Source of the DNA: Trichinella spiralis
Lineage: Eukaryota; Nematoda; Enoplea; Trichinellida; Trichinellidae
DNA: 58,989 bases
Assembly (NCBI GenBank): GCA_000181795.3
Contig: CM012954.1
Coordinates: 4,269,939-4,328,927, forward strand
Direction of reading: 5' to 3'
The notes beneath the pieces are model-generated. The model was not told where the DNA came from and made no database searches. It saw only the letters and a list, made by a program, of their open reading frames with translations. Below are positions 13,900 through 25,994 of the stretch, in pieces. The translations under genes were made by a program, and so were the position numbers. The stretch's first letter is position 1. Each line of letters opens with the position of its first letter.

Positions 13900-15172
13900 A
13901 ATTGCATAATTCATCAATCAATACATTTCAACTGACGACGCCGAACAACAACGGCAGGTGATGCACTTGATCTGAGTTCCTTAATTGCACGGATAAATCA
14001 ATGATGCTAATCAAATGCTTCGCAATGGAAAAAGAAAAAAAAAGTCTTTTTTCTCTCTTCAATCAGTTTGATGTTACAAGCGTAAAATTAAATCAAATAT
14101 ACAAATGCCCAAAATAGAGATGAATAAAAATAAAAATAATAGAAAACGTCAAAGTAATTACTATTCAAACTTTGTTAGAAGCAATTTGGTCAATCGAATA
14201 CAAACCCAAAATACTACAACTACTGCGAAGCGATTGAACAATATTTTTTAAAAAAAATCAGTTTAATCATCACAAATCAGTGTTAAATTTGACAATACAG
14301 TTGAATTGTTTTTCAAAAAATCATATTCATATTCAAGAACCACCTAAAATGTTGTCCATTTGGCTTTATCAAAGTATAAATTAATTTACATAATGCAGTT
14401 AGTGGAGTTTTTAATTTTCGACGATGAATGTGAATGATGAAAATGAAAAATCGACACAACCAAATGCTATCGAAACACGGTGAATAATTTAAAATGTGAT
14501 TATCGCAAATGCAAATCGTCGTTTGATGTTGAAGTTTTTTTCATTAGTAATTAATTTTCAACGTGGAGAAAAAAATATATTAATTTTTCTCCCAATATCC
14601 GAGAGTTTTTATATTTGTTTCCTATTATAAAGATATTAGCACGAAGAAAATAATTCACAGAGAAAAAGAGGTGATATTGGCGGCAAATAGCGCGCTTCGC
14701 TTTTGCTCAGCTTTTTGCAAGAGTAGCAGCAGCAGCAGCAGAGCTTTATTATTATTCATATTATACTCTTGGCTCTCCAACGGCGTTCGCCTGGCACCAA
14801 TCACTGACATTTTGCACAACACACTCTTTTGCAACTTTCAAACAACTTTCCCAATTAATCATCACCACCTACCTACGCATGAAGCAAATTTGAATTTTTT
14901 TTCTCTCTTCTCCTCTGTTTCCATTTTCTTCTTATTCAATTACACTCATTCAATCTCAATCTTTCTATTTCGATTATATCTTCTTCAATTATTATTTTAA
15001 ATTAATATTAGTAAAATACATTCATCGTTCATTTGCCAATATTTTCCCTTGATCTGTATGTCTTTCACTATTATTATTACTCAAACAAAGGGAAATTTGT
15101 CCAACGGCGGGTATAGTGTAACAATAATGAAAATTACAAGTGTAACAAAAATCATTTTCACAATTGACAATA

Positions 15173-15205
<33 letters not shown>

Positions 15206-17599
15206 GTTCGATGATAACACTTTTTAGAAAAAATCCAACGATGCTGATGACTGAATCAATCAAATAAATAAATAAATAAATAAATAAAAGCTCCTTGATA
15301 GCAGCAAATGACCAAATGAATATGCGTATATATATATATATATATATATATGCATGCTAAGCTGTTATGATTTTCGTTCGTTCGTGGTCGGTTCTGTTGT
15401 CAGCTGCTCTTGTTGAACGATGACAACGTGCGTGCTGTTGTTGATGAATAGCCGGCACCTCCGAAGTGCAAAGTTTGACTAAGCTTACGCGTGCCAGCGG
15501 TGTTCAAGCAGGCTGATCAAGCGAACAATCCGCCATAGTTTTGTCCCCTTTGAGCAGTTTGAATATATATATATTTCTTCACCATGCATAAGCATGAGAA
15601 GACAACAACAACAACAACAACATATAACTCTCTCAAGTCAATCTTATATCTATATAAATAATAATAATAATAATAAGATTGTCCATTTATTCAAATTGCA
15701 CCACTTTTCTCCGTTCCAAGAACGCCTGATCCATGCTAGGCATCAAGCAAATTGCATCCATTCAAAATAGCCGACAAATTCAACAATCACACGCATACGT
15801 AGAAAAGCACACACGCACGCACACTTTAATTCTGAAACAGCAGCCAGGTCGGCTGCTTTCTCGACGTTCAATTTCGAACCACCGTCATTAGCATGAAAAC
15901 AGCAATAATCAGTTCTTCAGTATTTGACAATTTATCAATCCAGATGAAAAAGTAGTATACCACACACCAACCACGTGGATATCAATTATAAAACTCTGCA
16001 CTATAATAATAATAATTGATAATCACGGCAAGACAAACAACACTGGATTATTATTACTGATCACTGCCGGCAAAAGTTGCCACATCATGTAGATTTAATT
16101 GTTAAAAATTGCTGCAACGTTTTACAGAAGAAGAAAAGACGTAAGCGTAAAGCAAAACAAACCAAATCAAAAAAAATTTGTAAAAATGAAATCAATCGAT
16201 CACCACCACCACCACCACTAGCGATCAATTGAAATCAAATTTGAATTAAAAAAATAGAAACATTATTAAATTTTACAAACTAACAAGTTTTACAAATTTT
16301 TTTCCTATAAAAATCCATTCAACAAACAAGCTCAACCAATGTCAAATCAAGCAACCACCAAGCAGCACCACGGATGATAAATTATCAACGTCTGATCATA
16401 TCAAACGTGAATTCTTTCTTGTTTATTATTATTCTTATTCTTATTATTATTATAATATACATATCCATCCAGTGCAATTGAAACATTGCTCTTCTCACTA
16501 TCGAAATCTCTTTCTCTTTCTTCTTCTTCTTCTTCTTCACACGAATTATTCTTTCAACTGAAATTCTGTTGTCCAATTTTTGACTGTTGATTAATTGTAT
16601 AATTTTATGCAAAAATCCAAAACCAAAAAGAAAAAAATAGAAGTTTCCTTTTTTTTCTTCAAATGCAACATTTCCATTTTTTTCCATATCGACGCTCGTT
16701 CAATATGTTCTTCTAACATTTTCAAACGAAATTCTCAACATCGGAAGAAAAATTGAACTGAAAGTGAAAATTTGCATACGTTTCGACAACTTTTTGTCAT
16801 TTCATTTTCTTTCCAATTCCATCCATTCAAATATACTCGAGATCAGTCGATGATACACAAACAAGAAAAGAAAAGAAAAAACAATTTTCTACTGTAAATT
16901 GATCGAAGTAATTAATCTATGCAAGAAAAGAAAACGCACCAACACACACAAACATGTAAAAAGTTGTGTGAAGAAAAAGAAAAATTAATTAAAGTGATCA
17001 ACAATCCGATCTAATCGACAACTGATAACTGGGGATAATGCAAATCTGGGGTCATTTTTTTTCATTTGATAAAAAAGCAAACGCTTCAGAGTGGAACAAG
17101 GAAAACACAACGCGCAAGAGAACAAACATTATCTATCTATCGATCCAATTTTTCCAGCCTCTAATGGTCCTTCATTGTCGTTTGTCAGTTACTGAGTCAG
17201 TGAGTGAGTGAATTTTCATTTCAAAGTTGAACCTCGACCAGAATAATCAAATTTCATGATAATTTACCGAAATAAGAAACGAAGACCAAGATTACAAAAA
17301 TCAAGAAGAAGAAGAAGAAGAAGAAAAAAAATCCTCATATTGTCATCAACAGTAACAAACAAACAATAAATAATATGCCTAAACAAGACAACAAGCAAAC
17401 AGAAGTAAACAACAACAACAACAACAACAATGATGATGATAAAGAGAAAAAAACAAAAACAGACAACTAAACTGGCTTGCTTGCTTACCTTGGCTTCAAA
17501 ATGAATTCCATGTTGAAAAGCGATTTCACTGTACAAAGGGATGCAGGCATCGTACGGGTCTTCGGAGATCGAATCGTACTGGCCATGCTTGTTTGGCAT
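2844..17599 (-). CDS. NOS1AP: NOS1AP/CAPON-type PTB-domain adaptor (dyc-1 orthologue)
   Basis: This is a cytoplasmic scaffold; in other animals it links a PTB domain to nitric oxide synthase and dystrophin-complex or Scribble partners. Coding exons, transcription order: 17599-17489, 13286-13215, 13091-12999, 12887-12829, 12590-12482, 6457-6283, 6211-6003, 5865-5137, 5030-4532, 3943-2844. They sum to 3156 nt (1051 aa) with consistent phases. The N-terminus [10 protein letters not shown]...[10 protein letters not shown] matches the family's MPSKTKY...FQHGICFEAK. The PTB domain (about residues 25-175) includes VSIDG-like and [20 protein letters not shown] segments and continues into [17 protein letters not shown] leucine-rich coiled coil (about 519-565, QVNLLRDQL...) is family-typical, followed by poly-Q and His tracts. 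The protein is about twice the human length (506 aa). It ends ASAHGNR, not in the vertebrate PDZ ligand EIAV. Splice site 6283 uses a weak GTTTTA donor but is required for frame. Confidence 0.93.
5939..5994. repeat. (AT)n microsatellite in NOS1AP intron
   Basis: An uninterrupted run of about 28 AT dinucleotides lies in the 137-base intron between the exons at 6003-6211 and 5137-5865. It fills much of that intron. Length variation here could affect splicing. Confidence 0.97.
10285..10452 (-). CDS. Candidate alternative first coding exon of NOS1AP
   Basis: This minus-strand reading frame starts at an ATG and runs 56 codons ([10 protein letters not shown]...DDDHELE) to a GAG|GTATGC donor in phase 0. 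The next downstream NOS1AP exon (6457-6283) begins in phase 0, so the two would join in frame. That would give an isoform lacking the N-terminal PTB half but keeping the [13 protein letters not shown] segment, coiled coil and C-terminus. The exon is GC-rich against a very AT-rich intron. It is followed upstream (10540-10760) by another GC-rich block, then a GA-rich tract (minus-strand sense). Short NOS1AP isoforms without the PTB domain are known in mammals. No homology to a known protein was recognised in the 56 residues. It could equally be an internal cassette exon. Confidence 0.4.
10540..11000 (-). promoter_or_regulatory. Candidate internal NOS1AP promoter: GC block plus GA-rich tract
   Basis: 10540-10760 is CpG- and GC-rich, with GCCGGCGCCGG twice (10557 and 10674). 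From about 10770 to 11000 the plus strand is nearly pure pyrimidine with TCTTCTTCTT and CTCTCTCTC runs, so the minus strand is GAGA-rich immediately upstream. The arrangement mirrors the region upstream of the main NOS1AP start. On the minus strand the GC block has a short open frame ([10 protein letters not shown]...CPSESD), which may be leader sequence. Confidence 0.35.
13859..13901. repeat. ATC/CTA trinucleotide microsatellite
   Basis: A run of CTACTACTA followed by about ten ATC units lies inside the large first intron of NOS1AP. The first intron (13287-17488) otherwise holds scattered microsatellites: (ATC)n here, (CA/GT)n and (TA)n near 15175-15206, (AATA)n near 15266-15287, and (TA)n at about 15328-15352. 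Confidence 0.85.
15400..15560 (-). other. GC-elevated island in NOS1AP first intron, possible leader exon
   Basis: This stretch is noticeably richer in GC than the surrounding intron. On the minus strand it holds a GCACGC|GTAAGC donor-like site (about 15491-15502) and a short ATG frame that closes after ten codons. It could be a non-coding alternative 5' exon, but no acceptor or transcript evidence is available from sequence alone. Confidence 0.2.
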
Positions 17600-18470
17600 T
17601 TTAGCGCATACTGCGCGTCCGCGTGCGGCGTCGGGCGGGGTAGCTCAGGAAATGAAATACAGGCGACCGACTGACCCACTGACTAAGTGATGACCAAAAA
17701 ATGACAAGCAACAAAAATCACTACACTTAGTCGATTAAAAATTAGACGTATTTTTGGAATTAAAATTTGCCAAAACCGATGGCTAACTGGTAATAGAAGA
17801 AAAAGTCAAATTTGGCCAATTGAAGTAATTATGCAGTAGTAGTAGTACTGTCTTTTGTTGTCGTTGTGGAATAATAAAATCGAATCTAATCAAATTGTAC
17901 TGCTAATTGAGAACAGTGTTCCAGCAATAATATGGAGGCTTGTCGAGAGAGGTTCGTCGATTCGAACCGAAGGCATGAACCTTCTTCCAGCCCGGTCATG
18001 CCTAGCTGACAGCATCAATGCCGGCGCTGGCAACTTTTCGGGATCATTTTCCACTAAATACTAAAACACTAAACACACCGACTCTATCAATGGAGAGAAC
18101 AAGGCCAAACCAAAAATAAAAGAGATGATCAGGGCTGATTTAAGCAAGGCTAACAAGCCTTGACGAGCTTTTGACGACAGATAGCGCTGTTGGCCAACAG
18201 CCAGCCAGCCAGCCAGCCAGCCCAGCCCAGCCCGATGCTCTGTGCCTCTCTGCAAGCGTCGCCACAGCTGCTTGCGTAAAGTTCGTTCGGATTTGGCCCC
18301 CCCTCCCCCTGTTTCCAACGTTTCGTTCAGTTACTTGCCTGCCTGCTATGCCTTCCTGCTTGCTAGCTTGCTCGCTTTACTCGCTTGCCTGCCTCTTGAA
18401 CAAGTCGCTTAATCGAGCCGCGCGTCAGAGCAGCGAGCGGTTGGTTGTGTGGATGCTAAAGTGAAACGTG
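17600..18470 (-). promoter_or_regulatory. GC-rich 5' region/promoter of NOS1AP
   Basis: Directly upstream of the minus-strand ATG the base composition rises sharply, with CGCGTCCGCG, GGGCGGGG and repeated CAGC/CCAGCCAGCC units near 18190-18230. No gene homology is visible on either strand, so 5' UTR and promoter are the likeliest content. The two short plus-strand frames here are composition artefacts. Confidence 0.4.
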
Positions 18471-18479
18471 TAGAAGAAG

Positions 18480-18760
18480 CAACACATTCTCTATTCTCGT
18501 TCTTTTCTGCTCTTCTTATATTCACTATTTCTTTTTCTTTCTTTCCTTCTTTCTTTCTCTCACTGACTCTCTCTCTCTCTGTTTCCTTCTCACTCATTCA
18601 TTCATTCACTCGCTCTTTCTCTCCCTGCTTCTCTGCCAACTCTTGTTCTCTTTCTTCGCCTGTTTCACAAATTTCTCCCTTTCTTCACTCATTTCTCTCG
18701 CATATTCTTTCTTTCTCTCTTCCACATCATCCACTCACTCCACTTCTTTTTTAACTTCTT
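18480..18760 (-). promoter_or_regulatory. GA-rich (minus strand) tract upstream of NOS1AP
   Basis: The plus strand is almost all pyrimidine: TTTCTTTCTTTCC, CTCTCTCTCTCT and CATTCATTCATTC runs. Read from the NOS1AP strand this is a GAGA-rich tract next to the 5' region. GAGA tracts commonly mark open promoter chromatin in animals; the role here is inferred. 18760-19939 has no recognised gene content. Confidence 0.35.
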
Positions 18761-19939
18761 CATGGACAAAACCATGCTCACCTTCGGTTAGCATATTAAT
18801 CTTTTCTCCATTTCCATCACATCTTTTCATATTCTGTTCCCTTCCACTGCCACCAATCACTGTTGTTCTACAGTCATCTTTTCTTTTTTTTGTAATGCTT
18901 TAAGAAAACGTCAACCATGTAGCCGTTCAATTTATCTTCATCCAATCCATCGTCATTTTCATCATCACTAAACATATTCACCAATTAGAATAACGTTAAG
19001 AAAAAACATAATCAAATATGCAAGCAGGCAAGCAAAAAAAATTAAAAATAATAACCACTGTGATTCAGTATCTATATATATATATATACATATAAATAGA
19101 CGGCGGAAGTTATAAACAGCTGTCTTACTAAACATAGCAAGAAATCAACTATTAATTGTGTTCATCTTTTAAGAAAATTCACCTCTCATATTCATTTATT
19201 ACATACACCACAATTATTAACAAAACAAATTGTAAACGCTTCCACTTCACTTTTTGTTACACATCTGTCTGCGTGCATCTCTCAATATTGAAAAAAAACA
19301 AAATGCTGGCGTCATTTTAAACGTTCAATTAAATTATCATTCACAAATTTAAATATAAAAACAAAAAAAAACAATAACCATTCATCTCGATTTATCCATC
19401 CAATAATTTAACTAAATATACACACAACGTGGAATTGAACCACAATGGGCCATTTCATTCGCTTTTCTCTATTGTTGGATAAAATGAACTTTTACAAAAA
19501 AAATTACATTTCAACAATTTTAAAATTACAACAACAATACTTAAAAATAATTTGTTCATAATAATGCTTTGAATTAATTCAACGCTTACTACAATAATAC
19601 AGTAGATAAAGATTTTCAAGTAAACATGATCGATGAAATGAAATGCGGAGAGAGAGATTGAAAATGCCAATTGTGTGAACAATAAATAAGCTGTACACTG
19701 ACCCAAGTAATACAATATTGTGGAAAAGTTTTCCTAGACAATAATTGCGAACTTGTTACAGAAGCTCGGTCATGCGAAGGCAGAGTAAAACTCTCTTCTT
19801 GTCGTCCTTGTTGGCTGGCCATTCAACTGGGCGTGACGACCAAAAGCAAAATCATCCATGGTCACTGATCATTAATATTTTACCTGCCGCTCTGCTCGTC
19901 TACACTTCTGCTGCTGCTTATCCAACAACAAGTTTTACC

Positions 19940-22070
19940 ATGCGCTCATCAGGGGTGGTGTTGGTTTTGCTTTTCATCCACTTCAACATCAGCGATAGCC
20001 AAATTGAAGCGCACAGTCTCAATTTGGCCTGCAATCCTGTATCGAATGAAATATGCTCGATAATCGACCATTCCTACTGTGACGCTTATGCTGGCAAATG
20101 TCGATGTCTGCCGAACTTTTTCCAAATGGACAACCAATGTTATCCCGGTAAATAACTTTCACTCCATCCATCCAATTGGCCAACAATATTCATTCATAAT
20201 AATATATTATTAATATTTCAACTACTAATTGGCTTTTGTTTTCACTTTCCAGAGTTGAATTCACCGTGTACAACACCAGGAAAGCCGTGTCAAGGTTTAG
20301 CTGGTAGTATATGCGAATTGAAATCATCCAGATGCGCATGCGCCCAAGGCTACCGACAAGTTGGTCTGAAGAGATGCTTGAAATTCAGCTCCTCCAGCAG
20401 TCGACTGTTGATAAATCATACGGGACATCTGCTTGTGGAAAATTATCACCGACGACAAACTGACAATTTGGCCAAACATCCGACCCTCGGCAATGCGTGG
20501 GATTCGAATACCGTCAAGGCGATGTTCAACCGCTGGCTGCAACGTAATGCCAAACGGGCCAGAGAGCAATCGAGTAAGAATTATTTAGAAAACGAAAACA
20601 ATGATAGAATTGAAAAACTTATAAATTCATCATTTGAAAACAACAATAAATTGTCCAATTTTTCTTCCAATTCTTAAAAATGGAAACTCAATTGATTATT
20701 TATGATAATACGAAAATATTTCAAAATTGATATGAAATTTGCCTTAAAGAACTTGGATCAAATTGCTCTGCGGATAATCCATGCTATGTGAAGCACAGTC
20801 ATTGTAATGAACGTTCGGTTTGTGAATGCGATTATGGCTACAAGAAGGAAGGAGAAAAATGTGTTCCAGGTTGAAACCGAAATTCTAATTTGAAAATTTT
20901 ACAAAGAAAATATACAATTGGAACACTTTCAGGATTAGGAAATACCTGCTTTCTACGCGGTAAAGCATGCTATAATGTTGTTCATTCTGTATGCAACGAA
21001 AAAAGGATATGCGTCTGCAGAGCCGGTTATGTGATGAAGAATGATACTTGTACCACAGAACTGAGTGAAATGACAATACCTGCTGTAGATTCTGTTGGAC
21101 AGTCAGGTGACGTTTACTCACTTGGCTTCTTTCCAAGCACGTCGGTGACACCAGTAAATCTAGTACTTTGCAAAAACACTTGTCCAATTGAAAATGCGAT
21201 GTGTTTGAAAGGATTTTGTCAGTGCATGCCAGGCTATGTAGCTTCGCAAGATAAATGCGTTTCACGTATGAAAATTCATCACCATAATACATAACGATCA
21301 TTTCAAAATTCTTTCTTCTTCTTCTTCTTTTTAAGTATTAAAATTCAGTTCAAAATGCAGAAACGACGCTCACTGCCAAGATCCGAATGGACAATGTGTG
21401 AACAGTTATTGTGCATGCAAACCTGGTTTCATTCTGATCATCGATCGATGCCTTCCGAGTAAGTGTTACAAATTAATTATTACCATTACGAATTTCATAT
21501 TTAAACAGACGAAAAAAATAGCAATCCGTTTTAAAACTTGAAGAATGCAAAAGAAGAAAACTCAGCACACTTTTAAACGAAGTCAATTTAACACTGATTA
21601 TCACATACTGTAATGGAAATTATTCTAATCTAAAACTTTTCCCACCTAGCAATTGAAAATGAATTCCGTAAATATTACTGTATGTGAATGAAAATGAAAA
21701 ATTTTCTTTTCAATATAAAAAGTAGACTTTAACATAAATTTGCATATATAAATGTATAAGTTCTGCTCTACAAAGCAAGTTTTTAAGATAATTTCCTATT
21801 CCTATCAATCTGAAATTGAACAAAACCAAAAACTGAAAACATTCCCAATCTCTGATGCACATGTTTGAATGAATGATTTCAAAATTAACTTACCTTATTT
21901 AAGCCGCTGGCAAAAGATGTTCATTAACGCTTCCGTGCGGTGTGCCTTACAGCTATTGTGGTGTAGATCACTTTTGTCACTGTTATGATGGCTATGTGCA
22001 GAAGAAAGACGAATGCGTGGAACCAGAAATGGAAAACGAATCGGTGCAAAGATTCCTCATCGCAGTTTAA
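19940..22070 (+). CDS. Secreted cysteine-rich EB/EGF-like repeat protein
   Basis: Exons 19940-20147, 20253-20573, 20750-20869, 20933-21265, 21336-21458 and 21904-22070 sum to 1272 nt (423 aa). All internal introns are phase 1, typical of shuffled extracellular modules. I start at MRSSGVVLVLLFIHFNISDS, a good signal peptide with ACCATGC context. The same frame is open from an ATG at 19745, but that extension is not signal-like. About seven modules share C-x-C-x-GY/F-x-C endings, e.g. CRCLPNFFQMDNQC, CACAQGYRQVGLKRC, CECDYGYKKEGEKC, CVCRAGYVMKNDTC, CQCMPGYVASQDKC and CHCYDGYVQKKDEC. A basic, cysteine-free spacer (about residues 125-175) separates the second and third modules. There is no transmembrane segment. 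Exon 5's start at 21336 is set by phase and an excellent pyrimidine tract. The precise family (EB module versus EGF-like) and role are unknown. Confidence 0.82.
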
Positions 22071-22222
22071 CACTGTCACAATTAACATTCACACCATTTT
22101 GTGAACGCTACTTTATATCGCTAATCTCACCGCATACAATTGAAAGTTGATCTTGACAGACGGTTTCCAACTTCCATATTTGCATCTGAAATATATACAA
22201 AATTACTGTACTTTGTTTCATT

Positions 22223-22228
22223 AATAAA
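22223..22228 (+). terminator. AATAAA polyadenylation signal of the EB/EGF-like gene
   Basis: An AATAAA hexamer lies about 150 bases past the stop codon of the upstream plus-strand gene, in AT-rich sequence. 22071-22734 is the tail-to-tail spacer to the PAN-like gene and shows nothing else. Confidence 0.5.
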
Positions 22229-22734
22229 AATTAATTCAATTACTTATAAATGAACAGTTTAACTGGATTTATAAAACGTTTTACTTAAACTTAAAATTAT
22301 TTAATTACTTTTCAGCGAGTATCCAAAACAAAGGAAAAACTTTTCATAAAACAAAACAAACGTTCTAACTGTAATTACAGTATACCAAAATGAATTAATG
22401 TGTAAAAGTGATATATTATCATTGAACAGATAAAAAATATTCATTAAAAAAACAAATACTGCTTATATTTTAACTTTTAGTTTGCATTTTTTACATTCAA
22501 TCATTTGTTTGAATGTTAATGCGCATGTAATCACTATTTTCACGCTGTTTATGTAAATTTTGTGCCGTTTGAAATGAATTGCTTGCAAAACAAACTTGAC
22601 ATATTCAAGTATTGTTCAAAAATAGACTGTGCTTCGGGTAAACAAATTCAAATTTCACATTGCGATAAATGATTCATTTAATGGATAAGTGTAATGAGAA
22701 AAAAAAACTTGTTCAACATAACAGTAAATGAAAT

Positions 22735-24728
22735 CTAAAAACGATTATATCCAAGTCGGTTTCCCCATGTTGAGGCCAAACAGTCATCGAAGCTTGCATA
22801 TTCTGATGGAAGAGTAGATGAATCGTAAAAATGTTCTGGATGTGTAAAATGGCTTCCTTCATTCAAAATGCAATTGAATTCCAAATCCTGAAAACAGTTT
22901 ACAATTTTAAAAATGGTTTTTTTCTCAATAAACAACAATAATTAATAACAAAAGAATAGATATTATTAATAACAAGAAACGTGGATTTGTCAATATTTAC
23001 CAATGGAATGTACATAGCTGACAGGCAAGTAAAGTCAGCAATCTCTTTGGATATCAAACAGCGTTCTAGGCAATTTTCAAAACTGCTTGCCTGCTCTGGA
23101 ACTTGTCGAAGATGTGGATCCAAAACGAGAATTTTGTTCGACGCTCGATCTATTGCTGCTCCTTCACGACAATAAGAAGCAGCACGATCTTAAAATTACA
23201 ACATTAAAATATGAACAATGTAGAACAATCAATTTGACAATTCTATAATAAAAATACCTTGAATACAAATACTACGAAAATGAATGACACTAGAATTGCG
23301 ATGCATGACGTGATTTTGAGAATGTCGAACCACATCTATACCAGGACCTAAGTTCAATCGACACAATTTCGCTTCGGGTACAAAATCAGCCGAATAACAA
23401 AATATCAAGGAATCGTCAATTGCCTAAATGTATTATTCTTTTCATTTTCAAGCTATAAACTAAGCAAATGGCCAAGCAACAATTACACGGAAATTTTGAC
23501 AATGAGTTAAACATTCTTCTTCGCTACTACAAGACTGGGAGATGTAGTGGCTAGCTTTGGATTGGGTAGCGTCGAAACGTTCAAAAATTACACGTGTAGT
23601 ATTCGGGCATCGTCCTGTTGAAACGACAACAGTAAAATTTTAATATATACATGTTTAATATTTACTGAAATAAAATTACCATCAATAGAGGGTAGAACAG
23701 AAGCATCTTGGAACAGTTTTTGAGACAAACGTAAAAGTGGCATTTGGTCATCTTGTAAATGTAAAATTATAAAATACCACCACATAAGCAATGAAAAATA
23801 ATTAAAATTCACTTACTGACACCACAGTCAGGATCAAGTTCGTAATAATTGTAGCCAATAAATCGAACACGTTTCGCCGTAGATGGTGTCAAGCCGGTCG
23901 GCGTGTACAAATCGCACACGCTGAAATAGCGCATGTAAAGAACGGCTGTACAACGTTCTCCGCTGGCATATTTGGCTTGCAAGCATCGATGCAAGCAGGC
24001 GGCTTCACTGAGAAAAAGCTGACGTTCCACAGCGACAACATTGGTGACAACGCAATTTCGACAACGCAAAAAGCATCGATTCACAACCTCACCAATGCCA
24101 CCGACCCGCAATCGATTCACCTTGACACCATCCGGAAGTACGCCTGACTTCAAACCTGAACAATAATGCCAATTATAAATATTCAGAAATTGTGCAACGC
24201 AACCCACAACCAAACACGCATATTGTACTCAAATTAAAAATTATCCAAAGCTAAAACAACAATCACAAACAACTACAACTATCACTCACTAGTGATTCAT
24301 TAAACAAAAATTTTTTTAACAATTACATACAAGTGGATATATAAAGTCTTTGTTCTAATACGATAGAGAAAATTTTAGATTGGCTATTAAATTGTCATTT
24401 TGTTCAAATGATTCAATTTGAATCTGAACAATTGAATTTATGCATAATAATTTGAAAATTACTTTTGAAAATCATTTACATGACATTGAAAGAAATGCAA
24501 TGAAAAAACTGCACAAAAACTACATAATACAAATAACAGTTCTTCGTATCTTTCGATGTGAAATAAAACAATAGAACGTGATTATTAATAATAAATTTCA
24601 AAGAAAAACATACTTTTTATAGAGACAGATTTTTGAGCGTTGGCAGCGAAAAACAATGCCGTAAAAAATAACAAGATAGCTGCACAATGATAATATCCAG
24701 AGTTGGCAGAACCGCGCCCGAGCGACAT
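22735..24728 (-). CDS. Secreted PAN/apple-like domain protein
   Basis: Exons 24728-24614, 24155-23817, 23751-23680, 23614-23487, 23423-23258, 23188-23001 and 22887-22735 sum to 1161 nt (386 aa). The N-terminus ([10 protein letters not shown]...) carries a signal-like hydrophobic run, [16 protein letters not shown]. Three segments look like PAN/apple halves. The first is CFLRCRNC...[13 protein letters not shown]...CTAVLYM...CDLYT. The second is [14 protein letters not shown]...[18 protein letters not shown]. The third is [29 protein letters not shown]...NCIL. PAN modules bind protein or carbohydrate in extracellular matrix and cuticle proteins. There is no transmembrane segment and no ZP domain. 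A splice-acceptor consensus (TTCTTACAG) ends two bases before the ATG, so the 5' leader lies on another exon or is a trans-spliced leader. The domain call rests on cysteine spacing only. Confidence 0.75.
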
Positions 24729-24799
24729 GACTGTAAGAATGATAATATTCAAATGTGGAGGACGCTTGTAGAAATAGCTTTACGTTTCAAATGGAGCAA

Positions 24800-24980
24800 A
24801 ACGAAAGTGTCGTCAGTGTAACGCTTGGCCTGAGTTGACCAAGCCGCTAACAGGCACCGAGAGGTTGGGTCGATTTCGTCCAATATTACTTTCCCACTTG
24901 GCACTGCTTACAAAAGCACGGCGCCAACGACAACCAATATCTTCCGTGCCAATTGGACAGATCAAAAGCAAAACTAATTG
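24800..24980 (-). other. GC-elevated block upstream of PAN-like gene, probable leader exon/promoter
   Basis: This block is richer in GC than its surroundings. On the minus strand it has an ATG-led frame of 59 codons (MQLVLLLICPIGTEDIG...) and a TTTT|GTAAGC donor-like site at about 24915. Joined to the acceptor at the PAN-like ATG it would be out of frame with that protein, so it fits a 5' leader exon better than coding sequence. Confidence 0.25.
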
Positions 24981-25136
24981 CATGACACAATGTTAAGTTT
25001 CAAAAAAACAAACAAACAAACTGAACCACAAACAACACAATATATTTAAAATACAAACCATGCTTTTTTCCACACTGTTCATGAAGCATCGGGTTTAATG
25101 AAATTTAAATATAAAGCAGTCAGAAAAAAAACAGGC

Positions 25137-25490
25137 TATAGGACGCAATTTGATTTTTGGTTTTCCTCTTTTTTATGAATTTCAATAGCAATTAATAATT
25201 CCTTTGTAATATTTTTATTGTAACCTGCGCAGAAATGGAAACAACGGAAAGGACAGTAACCTTTGGAAAATGGCGAATACTGTGGCCAGGTAACACTGAA
25301 TGAACAACCTCAATGTCAGAACTAAACAAATATTCAAAATGAAACACAAACAAACATTTGCATAAAATCATAACAAATCCATTTGCAAATGAGGTAAACT
25401 GTTCAATTTGAGGTAACAATGAACAAAACAAATGACTAAAACAAAGAATACTTACCAAGAGAGGTGGTTACTTTTAAAAGCATAACTCTT
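25137..25490 (-). other. Unresolved exons between KDM6 and PAN-like gene
   Basis: On the minus strand a strong donor (CTTG|GTAAGT at 25456) pairs with an acceptor (CATTCAG before 25295). Two readings are open across the junction. One starts at ATG 25483 and gives a 43-residue peptide (MLLKVTTSLVLPGHSIRHFP...ILQRNY), stop at 25192. The other frame gives about 50 residues rich in Cys and aromatics (CVTWPQYSPFSKGYCPFRC...) and runs to a stop near 25137; it could be a KDM6 3' extension. An AATAAA lies within the distal exon. I recognise no homologue for either reading. Confidence 0.25.
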
Positions 25491-25994
25491 CACTTCTACT
25501 CGAAAACGAAGAGTAAAAATAAAGAAAAAAAAACAGACTTTTCAAATGATAAAATCACAACCATAAACATTTACTGCGTACGATTATAAAATTGAAACTG
25601 AAGAACAATTTTTTCAAAATTTGGACCAGACTTGAAGATTATTTAAAACAGAAGGTAATCATAAAATATGAACGAAGAAAAGTGGAAAAGAAATGATCAC
25701 AGATCGAACAAATTGTGATGTTATTACACAGTTGAACAGAATGAAAGATCACTTTACTGCAGTTGGGATGAGGCTTTTGATTGAGACAAAAATCAGATAT
25801 CTGGAACTTCAACATATCATTCCAGTTTTCTTCTAAATAAGGCGACAACAAATTATTAAAGAGACAAAACAAAATCTTCATTTTGAATAAAACAATTAAA
25901 AACTTATATGGTCCAAATTTCATCATTTTTCAGGCAATAATTATTACTTTCGAGTTGAAATTTTATGCAAATAAGCAATGAAAAAAAAATATAT

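Noticed and set aside
18449-18903. Plus-strand ORFs rich in Phe/Ser/Leu
   Set aside because: Translation of the pyrimidine tract upstream of NOS1AP; no homology.
19745-19939. Upstream in-frame ATG extension of the EB/EGF-like protein
   Set aside because: It would bury the strong signal peptide (MRSSGVVLVLLF...) internally; the later ATG fits a secreted product better.
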